62,258 nt of DNA from an uncultured bacterium. Its GTDB lineage: Bacteria > Bacillota_I > Bacilli_A > RF39 > UBA660. Numbering within the stretch: position 1 is the stretch's first letter; each line of letters starts with the position of its first letter. The stretch is from the NCBI GenBank assembly GCA_905216155.1, contig CAJMSU010000006.1, positions 1 to 62,258 of the forward strand, given 5' to 3'. Positions 42,630 to 51,424 of the stretch are shown in pieces. The position numbers were made by a program, and so were the translations under genes. The notes beneath the pieces are model-generated. The model saw only the letters and a program-made list of their open reading frames with translations. It had not been told where the DNA came from and did no database searches.

Positions 42630-43637
42630 CTATTTATCAACATTCACATAATTTTTTTCAATTATATTTTTGAAATATGAATATATTGATTTTAATAGTT
42701 CATTATTATTATAATATTCTTTGTGTAAAATTATTCTATCAAAAAATAATTTATTTATTTCTTTATTCACATTTTCTTTTATACCACAACTTGTTACTAT
42801 TTCATTAAACATATAAAGCGTATATGTAATTTGTCTAATTCTTGAGTTACTAAGCTTATTATTTCTTGTTACTTTTCCTATATTGCAATCTTTTAAATAT
42901 TGTACAATTTTATATGATGCTGGATAATCATTATCTTTCTTATTTAATTCACTTAATACACATGTATTATGTGCAACAGCATTTCTTAATTTTACAATAT
43001 CTCTCAATATATATACATCTCTATTTTCATCTAATAAATTATATTCCTTAGTGTAAAAATCATAGAAATTAACTAATTCACCAAATGTAATAATTTCAAG
43101 GAATTCCCATATTGGTATATTCTCTAACTTTTTATCTTTATCAACATCATATTTAGAAAATATTTTTTGATAATACTCATTACCTACCTTTTTAAAAATA
43201 CTATTATGAACTCTTTTAGGAAATTTTTCGTCATTGAAATCTTTTTCCAAATACAAATTAACTATTTTATATCCATCCTCTTCTTCTATATTTTCTATTG
43301 TATTCAATATTTTTATTTTTAAATAATGTTCAATATCTATTATCATTTTAAATAATAATAATCTTGTTCTGTGATCAATAATCGCCATATCTTTTAAATA
43401 TGCAAAATCTAAATCTTGATATAGTCCTTCATATTTTCCAGCAGGAGATGGATATTTTTGGAAATTATGTTTATATGCAGTTACATTATAATAATTATTA
43501 TTGTATTTTAAATAAGCCTCCGCATCTTCTTCAGAAATCAAATCAAATTTTATATTTTTTTGTTTTAAATATGGAACCATTTCTGATATATTCATCATAG
43601 GTCTTAAAAAAATTAAGTTTTTAGCATTATTATCCAT
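42630..43637 (-). CDS. Abi_2 (AbiD/AbiF-like) HEPN protein
   Basis: This 335-residue abortive-infection protein is of the Abi_2 family. It has the typical N-terminal segment (YLKQKNIKFDLISEEDAEAYLKY), KMIIDIEHYLKIKILNTI, and PIWEFLEIITFGELVNFY. The HEPN ribonuclease motif R-x4-H is in LRNAVAHN (Arg218, His223). HEPN proteins of this kind are toxins that cleave RNA, and AbiF relatives are linked to partner RNAs and to the origin of Cas13 (from memory). The ATG at 43637 has AAGGTG six bases before it. A structured RNA with its own promoter is encoded just upstream on the same strand. Confidence 0.85.
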   Translation of the reverse strand: MDNNAKNLIFLRPMMNISEMVPYLKQKNIKFDLISEEDAEAYLKYNNNYYNVTAYKHNFQKYPSPAGKYEGLYQDLDFAYLKDMAIIDHRTRLLLFKMIIDIEHYLKIKILNTIENIEEEDGYKIVNLYLEKDFNDEKFPKRVHNSIFKKVGNEYYQKIFSKYDVDKDKKLENIPIWEFLEIITFGELVNFYDFYTKEYNLLDENRDVYILRDIVKLRNAVAHNTCVLSELNKKDNDYPASYKIVQYLKDCNIGKVTRNNKLSNSRIRQITYTLYMFNEIVTSCGIKENVNKEINKLFFDRIILHKEYYNNNELLKSIYSYFKNIIEKNYVNVDK

Positions 43638-43657
43638 GTACTTCACCTTCTTATCAG

Positions 43658-43687
43658 TACAGATAGTATATCATAATAATTTCTGTA
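43658..43687. promoter_or_regulatory. Dyad around the Abi promoter region
   Basis: TACAGA and TCTGTA form a 6+6 dyad with 18 bases between, covering TATGAT/TATACT, just before the Abi ribosome binding site. It could be an operator for self-regulation. A separate 8-bp hairpin (TACCACAA/TTGTGGTA) lies at 43720-43746 in the leader. Confidence 0.4.
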
Positions 43688-43854
43688 TATTATGAACATT
43701 TAATAAAATTTTAATAATTTACCACAAAATTCTATTGATTGTGGTATTTTATTCAAAAAACTTAGATACCAAAATTATTAATCTTTATCAAACTTATACA
43801 AAGTTATTTAATTATTTATGTTCATATTCTAAATTTTCTTAAACTCAAACAAAC

Positions 43855-43947
43855 AAAAATGAGCCCAAAATGGGCTCTTCAGGGGGTTCGGTTGAATATA
43901 CTCTCACATTTAAACCGTGAGAGATATCGGCGTGACATGTATCACGC
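43855..43947 (-). ncRNA. Structured ~93-nt RNA upstream of the Abi-HEPN gene
   Basis: Read on the minus strand: hairpin 1 GCGTGA-TACATG-TCACGC (43930-43947); hairpin 2 CTCTCAC-loop-GTGAGAG (43901-43923); a single-stranded part with CAACCGAACCCCCTGAA; and a perfect terminator GAGCCCA-TTT-TGGGCTC followed by ATTTTTG (43861-43877). The loop GGTT of hairpin 2 can pair with AACC (43890-43893), giving a pseudoknot. It has a near-ideal promoter and no ribosome binding site or reading frame. Its place next to an Abi_2 HEPN gene suggests a partner or antitoxin RNA. Confidence 0.75.
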
Positions 43948-43953
43948 ATCTTA

Positions 43954-43982
43954 ATCATACGGGATATTTTGGAAAAAGTCAA
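43954..43982 (-). promoter_or_regulatory. Sigma-A promoter of the Abi-associated RNA
   Basis: TTGACT (43977-43982), exactly 17 bases, then TATGAT (43954-43959), with transcription expected from G43947, the first base of hairpin 1. Confidence 0.85.
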
Positions 43983-44016
43983 TTACTTAGTTTAAAATAT
44001 TTTTTACTTTACACAT

Positions 44017-45009
44017 TTACTTTAATTTTTTTTCATATGTTTTATTTTGTATACTTAAATTTATACTTTCTAAGAACTTTATGGTTTCATCATCAAAATA
44101 ATATACTCTTGCCTCTATTCTTGCAGCTCTCATTTTTTTAGCATATTTTTCTATTTCTTTATATAAATTGGTTGCAATCTTATTTCTTCTATATTCTTTT
44201 TTTACTACTAATTTTCTTATAGTTAAAACTGTGTTATATTCATATGTTAATTCTATACTTGCTGGTGTTTCTAGTTTTGCCTCTATAAAGCCTAATATTT
44301 CATTATTTCTTTCATATACAAGTGCATATGATGAGGGACGTTTTATGCACATTTGAGAGAATTCTTGTAGTGTGTATGGTTTACTGGCACTAAAAATATC
44401 TCTTCTTTTTGATCTTAAATCTTGTTGATGAGGAAATACTAATTTTTTTACTTGGGTGAAGTCTCTTACTACTGTTCTTCTTATTATGTAGTCTTTTTCT
44501 TCAATAGTTTTATTTATTAATACTAAATTGTTGTTAGAATCAATTATTATGATAATAGCACTTTTTACCATTCGTGAAAGTTTATTTATACTTTTATTTA
44601 ATAAATTTATATCTTCATTTCCTATGTATGAAAAAATATACTTTTTATTATTTATTTCTGTTAATGAAGAAATTTGTATACATAGACTATCTAGGTTTTT
44701 ATATCCTTTTTTATTATCTTTAAATATACCATATGCTTTATTTTCAGTTGTTGTGTTAATGTCTTTTACTATTTCTTTTATATTTATTTTTGTATTATAT
44801 TTTTTTAACTTATCTTTATATAAATTTTTCATTAAGAAGCTATTTTTATCTAAGGTATTTATATCCATATTATCTATTATTAAAAGTACTATATTTCTAT
44901 AATTGTTATTTTTTATTATTTTATCTAAGTAATCTAGACTTTTATTATTTTCTTTTTTAGCATCATTTAATACTGAATTAATGATATATTTATTTACTAC
45001 TACTTCCAT
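44017..45009 (-). CDS. GNAT acetyltransferase with degenerate alkaline-phosphatase-like N-domain
   Basis: This protein has 330 residues. The C-terminal half (about 175-330) is a GNAT domain: IIRRTVVRDFTQV, IRKLVVKKEYRRNKIATNLYKEIEKYA. The N-terminal half contains NIVLLIIDNMDINTLDKNSFL and KYIFSYIGNEDINLLNKSIN followed by SAIIIIIDSNNNLVLIN. These look like worn forms of the alkaline phosphatase superfamily segments with DG, YxxxPD and ADHG, but the metal ligands are absent. That part is weak inference. The ATG at 45009 has GGAG seven bases upstream. It precedes, on the same strand, the Abi-associated RNA. Confidence 0.65.
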   Translation of the reverse strand: MEVVVNKYIINSVLNDAKKENNKSLDYLDKIIKNNNYRNIVLLIIDNMDINTLDKNSFLMKNLYKDKLKKYNTKINIKEIVKDINTTTENKAYGIFKDNKKGYKNLDSLCIQISSLTEINNKKYIFSYIGNEDINLLNKSINKLSRMVKSAIIIIIDSNNNLVLINKTIEEKDYIIRRTVVRDFTQVKKLVFPHQQDLRSKRRDIFSASKPYTLQEFSQMCIKRPSSYALVYERNNEILGFIEAKLETPASIELTYEYNTVLTIRKLVVKKEYRRNKIATNLYKEIEKYAKKMRAARIEARVYYFDDETIKFLESINLSIQNKTYEKKLK

Positions 45010-45072
45010 ATATAGTCTCCTTATTATAATACATTTTATCATAATAAGAAAAAAGTACAATAGATTTGTACT

Positions 45073-47067
45073 TTATCCTTTGGAAATAGAATCAATTAAC
45101 TTTAATTTTAATATATCATCATTTGTTGTTTTATCTAATAGATATTCTTTAGAATCTTTTTTTGCTTGTAATAAAATTTTATAGTCATTTCTTATATTGG
45201 CAATTTTAAAGGTCATATCACCAGATTGTTTTGTTCCAAACAAATCTCCATGTCCACGTAATTTAAAATCCTCTTCACTTATTTCAAATCCGTCTGATGT
45301 TGTTTCCATTATTTTTAATCTATCTGTTTCACTATCACTAATTAGGATACATTGTGATTTTTTACTTCCTCTTCCCACTCTTCCTCTTAATTGGTGAAGT
45401 GTTGATAGACCAAATCTATCAGCGTCAAATATTACGATTGTAGTAGCATTTGGAACATCTACTCCTACTTCTATTACCGTTGTAGATATTAATATTTGTA
45501 TTTCATTGTTTTTAAACTTATTCATAATCATTTCTTTTTGGCCTGTTGCCATTTTTCCATGAACTATATCTATTTTATATAAGTCTTTAAATGCTAATTT
45601 CATTTGATCTTTCAAATTATTTACATTTGTTAGATCAGAGTTTTCACTTTCTTCAATTAATGGTGCGATGACATATACTTGATTATTTTGTTTTAACTGT
45701 TCATACATTAATTCTAGAACATCTTTTATTTCACTATTTTTCTTTACTATGGTATCTATTTTTTGTCTTCCTTTTGGTAGCTCTTTTATTGTTGATACAT
45801 CCATATCTCCAAAAATTGTTAAGGCATAAGTTCTAGGAATTGGTGTTGCGCTCATATATAGTACATCTGGTTTTTTACCTTTGTTTTGGAGATTAGCTCT
45901 TTGATGTACTCCAAAGCGATGCTGTTCATCTGTTATTACTAGTCCTAAGTTATTATAAGTTACGTCATCTTGAATAAGTGCATGTGTTCCTACTACTATT
46001 TGTATAGTACCATTACTTAATTTCTCATATATATCTGTTTTTTCTTTTTTTGGTGTTGAACCTGTTAAAAGGGCTATTTCTATATCAGTATCTTTTAAAA
46101 ATTCTTTTAGGTTATTATAATGCTGAACTGCAAGTATCTCTGTTGGTGCCATAAGAGCACTTTGGTATCCTGTTAGACTGTTTGCTACCATAGCAACGAA
46201 AGAAACGATTGTTTTTCCTGAACCAACATCTCCTTGTAATAGTCTGTTCATTCTATGTGGTGCTTCTAGATCAGATACTATTTCATCAATTGCGTTTTTT
46301 TGATCCTTTGTTAAAGAAAAGGGAATATTTTTTATAAATTTATCTAATTCTTTATGATCTAGTGTTCTATCTAATCCTTGATTTTTCTTTTTATTTTGAA
46401 TTTTCAAATAATTTATTTTGAACATAAAAGCAAATAGTTCTTCATACTTAAGTCTTGTGGTTACTTCTTTTAATTTTTCTATTGTTGATGGATTATGAAT
46501 TAAATTAAGAGAGGTTTTTTTATTTGAAAAATTATATTTTTCTAGATATTTTTGTGGAATGTAGTCTTGTATTTCTTTTCCATACATAAGTAGAGCCATA
46601 TTTATATATGTTGACATATTTTTATTAGTTATACCATTAGTGCAGTGATAAACAGGCTCTATTTTCATAGTATTTGATAGTGTTTCCATTTTTATATCAG
46701 AGGCAGTTATTACATTTTTCTTTTTATCAAATTTACCGATTACTGTAATTCCTGTTCCAACTGCTAATTGACTTTTTAAAAATGCTCTATTAAATATTGA
46801 TACTCCTACTACTCCTGATGTTGTTACTAATCTGAAATTCATTTTATTAAGACCTGCTTTAAAGCGCATAAGTATAGGTATACTTTCTACTCTTCCGTCT
46901 ATGATAATTTTTTCTCCATCTTCTACTTCTTGTAAAGTATTTCTTTTTAATATTTCATATCTAAATGGATAATGTGTCACTAGGTCCTCTATTGTTTTTA
47001 TGTTAATTTTATTTAATAATGAAAGTGCCTTGGGACCAATACCTTTTACATCTTTTAATTCTGACAC
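45073..47067 (-). CDS. recG: ATP-dependent DNA helicase RecG
   Basis: This 664-residue helicase remodels stalled replication forks and Holliday junctions. It has an N-terminal wedge/OB domain (about 1-150, starting SELKDVKGIGPKALSLLNKI). The helicase core has Walker A GDVGSGKT, the DEQH box (ITDEQHRFGVHQR), MSATPIPRT, and motif VI LHQLRGRVGRGSKKS. The start is GTG at 47067, with AAGGAAGTGG upstream. Length fits the family. It is single, apart from the downstream acetyltransferase gene 12 bases after its stop. Confidence 0.96.
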   Translation of the reverse strand: MSELKDVKGIGPKALSLLNKINIKTIEDLVTHYPFRYEILKRNTLQEVEDGEKIIIDGRVESIPILMRFKAGLNKMNFRLVTTSGVVGVSIFNRAFLKSQLAVGTGITVIGKFDKKKNVITASDIKMETLSNTMKIEPVYHCTNGITNKNMSTYINMALLMYGKEIQDYIPQKYLEKYNFSNKKTSLNLIHNPSTIEKLKEVTTRLKYEELFAFMFKINYLKIQNKKKNQGLDRTLDHKELDKFIKNIPFSLTKDQKNAIDEIVSDLEAPHRMNRLLQGDVGSGKTIVSFVAMVANSLTGYQSALMAPTEILAVQHYNNLKEFLKDTDIEIALLTGSTPKKEKTDIYEKLSNGTIQIVVGTHALIQDDVTYNNLGLVITDEQHRFGVHQRANLQNKGKKPDVLYMSATPIPRTYALTIFGDMDVSTIKELPKGRQKIDTIVKKNSEIKDVLELMYEQLKQNNQVYVIAPLIEESENSDLTNVNNLKDQMKLAFKDLYKIDIVHGKMATGQKEMIMNKFKNNEIQILISTTVIEVGVDVPNATTIVIFDADRFGLSTLHQLRGRVGRGSKKSQCILISDSETDRLKIMETTSDGFEISEEDFKLRGHGDLFGTKQSGDMTFKIANIRNDYKILLQAKKDSKEYLLDKTTNDDILKLKLIDSISKG

Positions 47068-47185
47068 AATACCACTTCCTTACTTGTCATATTATAACAT
47101 ATTTATTTTTATTTTTCTACTTGAAAAAATATTCTTTATTAAAATTTTTTAACTATTAAACTTTTTTAATTTTTTTTAAGTTTTT

Positions 47186-47216
47186 TATTGACAAAATGAC
47201 TACTTTCGGTTAGTAT
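47186..47216 (+). promoter_or_regulatory. Sigma-A promoter of the 47.2-kb RNA
   Basis: TTGACA, a 17-base spacer (AAATGACTACTTTCGGT) and TAGTAT on the plus strand precede the RNA by a few bases. Confidence 0.75.
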
Positions 47217-47362
47217 AAAAAGCACCAATTCGGTATTAGGCGAATTGGTCGCTAGTATCACACTAGCCAACCCCTTTTTATTCTTTTTTGAGGTTGCCCT
47301 TCAGGGGGTGCAACCTCTCATATTAAAATTAAAAGAAGACTTGCCGTGTCTTCTTTTTTTTA
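47217..47362 (+). ncRNA. Unrecognised structured RNA of about 145 nt
   Basis: On the plus strand: hairpin ACCAATTCG/CGAATTGGT (9 bp, 47223-47248); hairpin GCTAGT/ACTAGC (47251-47267); a C4 run and pyrimidine-rich linker; hairpin GAGGTTGC/GCAACCTC with inner CCC/GGG pairs (47290-47317); and a terminator GAAGAC/GTCTTC with T8 (47335-47360). There is no reading frame of note. It is not tRNA, tmRNA, SRP, 6S or RNase P by any signature I know. The last hairpin also works on the minus strand for the HD pseudogene. Confidence 0.65.
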
Positions 47363-47914
47363 TTTATTAAATAATTTCTTTGTCTTTTCTAAATAATCTA
47401 ATCTCTTTTTTAGCATAGTTTTTTTATGAGCTAGAATATCACACTTTTGAATATTATACCTTTTATATTCTAAAGTTATATTTTTTGTAATTTCTTCTTT
47501 TGTTATTTTATTATCATGATTTTTAATTAAATATAGAATTTCATTTATGTATTCTTCTTTATAATTTAATCTTTTTAATATTTTCTTACTAATAGCAGCA
47601 GATACATTTGGATGATTATTAAAGTGCCTAACGCCATTTTTGTCATCTTGATATGAAAATGGTTTTCCTATGTCGTGTAGTAATAATACTAATCTTTCAT
47701 CAAATGATTTTTCACTATAACTAAGAGCACTTAAAGTATGATTTCATACATCTAGATGATGATTAGGATTTTTTTGATCAAAGGATATCATTGGTTTTAT
47801 TTCTGGTATTATTTATACTAGATAGGAAAAATTATTTTTTATTGATTCTATTACATCATCCTGTAGTAAAATTTCTTTTAATATTATTTAGTTTTTTATA
47901 TCTGTATTTGACAT
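47360..47914 (-). pseudogene. HD-domain hydrolase gene with three in-frame stop codons
   Basis: The frame from ATG 47914 runs 185 codons without a frameshift but meets TAA after MSNTDIKN, TAA after NNFSYLV, and TGA where the family has Trp (NPNHHLDV-stop-NHTLSAL). The rest is well kept: LLLHDIGKPFSYQDDKNGVRHFNNHP and a C-terminal helical part ending KKLFNK. It resembles the HD domain of CCA-adding enzymes. The start is three bases after the PFOR stop, so it was in that transcript. Confidence 0.75.
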
Positions 47915-47916
47915 GA

Positions 47917-50900
47917 TTAATTACTTTTTTCTTCTAGTTTTTTATAGTAGTCATATCTTTCTTTTGCACTTTGTTCATTTTCTTCAAATAATTTTTCATA
48001 ATCTTTTGATATTTTCTTTAATGAATTATATCTATCCTCGCCAGTTAAAAATTCATTATATTTAGAAAAATCTGCTTTACTATCCATTTTAAATTCTTTA
48101 GTTATTGGATTATAGTGAAATATTGGAAAATATCCTGATAAAGTTGCATTTTTTTCTTCATTAATGCTATTTTTCATTCCTTTTATAATTCCCTGAGCTA
48201 TACATGGAGCATAAGCAATTACAATTGATGGTCCATTATAACTTTCAGCTTCCTTTAAAACTTTTATTGCTTGTTGTGGATTGGCACCTAGAGAAATGGT
48301 TCCAACATAAACATGTGGATAGTTAAGAGCCATTTTTGCCAAATCTTTTTTTTCTGTTTGTTTTCCTGATGAGGCGAATTTTGCTATGGCACCAGTTCTT
48401 GTGGATTTTGATGCTTGCCCTCCTGTATTTGAATATACTTCTGTATCTAATACTAAAATATTTACATTTTCTTTATTTGATAAGATATGGTCTATACCAT
48501 TATATCCTATATCATAGGCCCAACCATCTCCACCTACCATCCAAATTGATTTAGGTGCTACAAACTGTTTTAAGTTTTTTAATTCTTCTATTTTAGTATC
48601 ATCAATTACTTCTAGTAAATCGTTTGCTGTTTTTTCATTTATTTCTTTAACATAGTTTTTATATATATCTTTTTCACTATTTTTTACTAATTTTATATTT
48701 TCGGCTATTATATTTTTGATTCTATTTTTTTGGGCAATATCAGCAATTTTCATACCATATCCAAATTCGGCATTATCTTCAAATAGTGAATTTGCCCATG
48801 GAACTGTATATGGTGTTGATGGTGTTGATGCACCATAAATTGATGAACATCCTGTTGCGTTAGCTATTACTAAATTATCTCCAAATAACTGAGTTAATAG
48901 TTTTAAATATGGAGTCTCTCCACATCCAGCACATGCTCCTGAAAAAGCAAATTTTGGAGTTCTAAATTGACTACCTTTGACAGTGTTTGTTGGCATAACA
49001 TGTTTTTCTTTTACTTCTTCAAATAGATATTTATACTCTTCTTTTTTCTCTTGTTCTATACTTTCTTTTGCTTTCATAATTAGGGCTTTAGCACCTTTTT
49101 TTCCTGGACACACTTCACTACATAAGCCGCAGCCAGTACAATCAGGAATACTTATACCTATTGTAAATTTTAGGTTTTCATCTTTTATATTTGCAGGTAT
49201 TAGATTATTTCTTACGCTTTCTGGAGCATCTAATTCTTCTTTTTCATTTAATAGGAATGGTCTAATTACGGCATGTGGGCATACCATAGAACATAAATTA
49301 CATGAAATACAATTATCTTTTAAATAACATGGTACAAAGTCTGCTGTATCTCTTTTTTCATTTTTTGTGGTTCCTGCTTCAAATGTTCCATCTGGTGACT
49401 TTATAAAACTACTTACTGGTAATGAGTTACCTTCCATACTATTAATTATTTCAAAAATATTTTTTTTCTTGGTAACTTCTTCCACATAATCAACATTTGG
49501 AACTGGTACTTTTACTAGACTATCTATTGCAGAGTCGATTGCCATAATATTCTTTTTGATAATATCTCCACTTTTATTAGCAAATTTTAAAGCAACATTT
49601 TCTTTTATTTTATTTACTGTGAAGTCAAAGTCCATAATTTTTCCTAATTTGAAAATTAGTGTTTCCATTATTGTGCTTATTTTTCCTGGTATATTGGCAT
49701 CAAGTGCTAGTTTATTGGCATCTACTATATAGAATTTTATATTTCTTGTTTTTAATATTTCTTTATCATGACTTGTCATTTCTGATAGAATTTTATCTTT
49801 TTTCTTATTTGTATTTAATAAGAATATTCCATTTCTTTGGATTTTATCCAACATATGAAGTTTTTTTAGGTATGACTCTTTTGTACAAACTACTAGTGAT
49901 GGCTTTTCTACATAATATGTTGATCTTATAGGTGATTTACCAAATCTTAAATGAGAGATAGTTATACCACCTGATTTTTTTGAATCATATTGAAAATACC
50001 CTTGAACATAGGCTCTTGTGTAAGAACCTGTTATTTTCATTATATCTTTTGAAGCACTAACCATTCCATCGCTGCCATATCCATAAATTAAAAATTCTAC
50101 ATTTTTAGATGGTATTTTAAATTTTTCATCATACTTAATAGAAAGATTTGTTATATCATCATTGATTCCTACTGTAAAATTTGAATGATTATCTCTTGTA
50201 TCTAGAAAATCAAATACTGCTTTTATCATAGCTGGTGTTGTATTTTTACTAGATAAACCATATCTTCCTCCAATAACACTAACCTTTGCTTCTTTTTCTT
50301 TTATAGTCTTAACTACATCTAAGTAAAGAGGTTCTCCTGCTGATCCTGGTTCTTTAGTTCTATCTAAGACTGCTATTTTTTTAACTGACTTAGGTAGAGC
50401 TTTTAAGAAATATTTTGTACTAAATGGTCTATATAAGTGAACTTCTATAAGACCTATTTTTTCTCCTTTTTCTTTTATTAAATAATCGATTGTTTCTTTT
50501 ATAGTTTCACATACTGAACCCATAGCAACAATTACTTTAGTAGCTTGAGGATTTCCATAATAAGAAAATGGTGCATAATTTTCTCCTGTTATTTTATTTA
50601 TTTCTTGCATATAAGAATTTACTATATCAGGAAGTTTATCATAATATTCATTTCTAACTTCTGTTGCTTGAAAGTATATATCTTCATTTTGAGCAGTTCC
50701 TCTTGTTACTGGCGCTTGTGGATTAAGGGATCTTTCTCTAAATTCTTGTAGGGCTTTTTGATCTATTAAATATTTCAATTTATCGGTATCTATTAATTCT
50801 ACTTTTTGTAGTTCATGACTTGTTCTAAATCCATCAAAGAAGTTTACGAATGGTACTCTACCTTTTATAGCAGAAAGATGGGCGACACCTGTTAAATCCA

Positions 50901-51339
50901 TAACTTGTTGAACTGATGATGATGCTAGATGAGCAAATCCTGTTTGTCTAGTAGCATAAATATCTTGATGATCACCAAATATTGATAAGGCATGAGTTGC
51001 TAGACTTCTTGCTGCTACATTTATAACACAAGGTAATAATTCTCCTGCTATTTTGTACATATTTGGTATCATTAAAAGTAGTCCTTGGCTTGCTGTATAT
51101 GTTGTAGTTAAGCATCCTGATTGTAGAGAACCATGAATCATTCCAGCTGCTCCTGCTTCTGACTCCATCTCTACTACTTTAACTGGCATACCAAAGTAAT
51201 TTTTTTTGTTTTCACTACTCCATTTATCAGTCAATTCTGCCATTGTTGAGGCTGGCGTTATAGGATATATTCCTGCTACTTCTGTAAAATTGTATGAAAC
51301 ATAACTACATGCTTCATTTCCATCCATTATTTTTTTCAT
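47917..51339 (-). CDS. nifJ: Pyruvate:ferredoxin (flavodoxin) oxidoreductase
   Basis: This 1140-residue single-chain enzyme converts pyruvate and CoA to acetyl-CoA and CO2 and reduces ferredoxin. Domains in order are: N-terminal pyruvate-binding (YPITPASTMAELTDKW), gamma domain, the 2x[4Fe-4S] insert (CISCNLCSMVCPHAV and CTGCGLCSEVCPG), and the ThDP domain (GACAGCGETPYLKLL, GDGWAYDIGYNGIDH). A C-terminal Cys (YAPCIAQG) is also present. Length is usual. It marks an anaerobe. AGGAGG precedes the ATG. Confidence 0.97.
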   Translation of the reverse strand: MKKIMDGNEACSYVSYNFTEVAGIYPITPASTMAELTDKWSSENKKNYFGMPVKVVEMESEAGAAGMIHGSLQSGCLTTTYTASQGLLLMIPNMYKIAGELLPCVINVAARSLATHALSIFGDHQDIYATRQTGFAHLASSSVQQVMDLTGVAHLSAIKGRVPFVNFFDGFRTSHELQKVELIDTDKLKYLIDQKALQEFRERSLNPQAPVTRGTAQNEDIYFQATEVRNEYYDKLPDIVNSYMQEINKITGENYAPFSYYGNPQATKVIVAMGSVCETIKETIDYLIKEKGEKIGLIEVHLYRPFSTKYFLKALPKSVKKIAVLDRTKEPGSAGEPLYLDVVKTIKEKEAKVSVIGGRYGLSSKNTTPAMIKAVFDFLDTRDNHSNFTVGINDDITNLSIKYDEKFKIPSKNVEFLIYGYGSDGMVSASKDIMKITGSYTRAYVQGYFQYDSKKSGGITISHLRFGKSPIRSTYYVEKPSLVVCTKESYLKKLHMLDKIQRNGIFLLNTNKKKDKILSEMTSHDKEILKTRNIKFYIVDANKLALDANIPGKISTIMETLIFKLGKIMDFDFTVNKIKENVALKFANKSGDIIKKNIMAIDSAIDSLVKVPVPNVDYVEEVTKKKNIFEIINSMEGNSLPVSSFIKSPDGTFEAGTTKNEKRDTADFVPCYLKDNCISCNLCSMVCPHAVIRPFLLNEKEELDAPESVRNNLIPANIKDENLKFTIGISIPDCTGCGLCSEVCPGKKGAKALIMKAKESIEQEKKEEYKYLFEEVKEKHVMPTNTVKGSQFRTPKFAFSGACAGCGETPYLKLLTQLFGDNLVIANATGCSSIYGASTPSTPYTVPWANSLFEDNAEFGYGMKIADIAQKNRIKNIIAENIKLVKNSEKDIYKNYVKEINEKTANDLLEVIDDTKIEELKNLKQFVAPKSIWMVGGDGWAYDIGYNGIDHILSNKENVNILVLDTEVYSNTGGQASKSTRTGAIAKFASSGKQTEKKDLAKMALNYPHVYVGTISLGANPQQAIKVLKEAESYNGPSIVIAYAPCIAQGIIKGMKNSINEEKNATLSGYFPIFHYNPITKEFKMDSKADFSKYNEFLTGEDRYNSLKKISKDYEKLFEENEQSAKERYDYYKKLEEKSN

Positions 51340-51402
51340 ATATTCCCTCCTGTTAGTCTTTTACTATTATAATTATATAGCAAAAGCTAAAATAATAAAA
51401 GA

Positions 51403-51424
51403 ATTAACTAGAATTTAGTTAACT
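51403..51424 (-). terminator. Possible terminator after the pseudopilin gene
   Basis: The hairpin AGTTAACTA/TAGTTAAT overlaps the stop at 51419 and leads into a T-rich stretch on the minus strand. Confidence 0.5.

Larger units (their letters stand above)
42386..43815. repeat. Imperfect inverted repeats flanking the Abi gene
   Basis: The sequence from 43763 (plus strand, TAGATACCAAAATTATTAATC...AAAGTTATTT) matches the sequence read on the minus strand from 42433 (TAGATACCAAAACTAGATAC...AAAGTTATTT). The first 12 bases are identical and the last 10 are identical, with weaker match and small gaps between. The arms are about 50 bases. They enclose the Abi gene and the compact RNA but not the upstream RNA. 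Confidence 0.5.

Noticed and set aside
43855..43990. CRISPR repeat or tracrRNA
   Set aside because: There are no repeated spacers, no cas genes and only single copies of each hairpin.
47217..47362. tRNA, SRP RNA, 6S RNA or RNase P RNA
   Set aside because: No T-loop, no SRP tetraloop motif, no single long 6S-like helix, and it is too short for RNase P.
47360..47914. TGA read as tryptophan (Mycoplasma-like code)
   Set aside because: All intact genes use TGG for Trp, and the same pseudogene also has two TAA stops, so decay is the simpler view.
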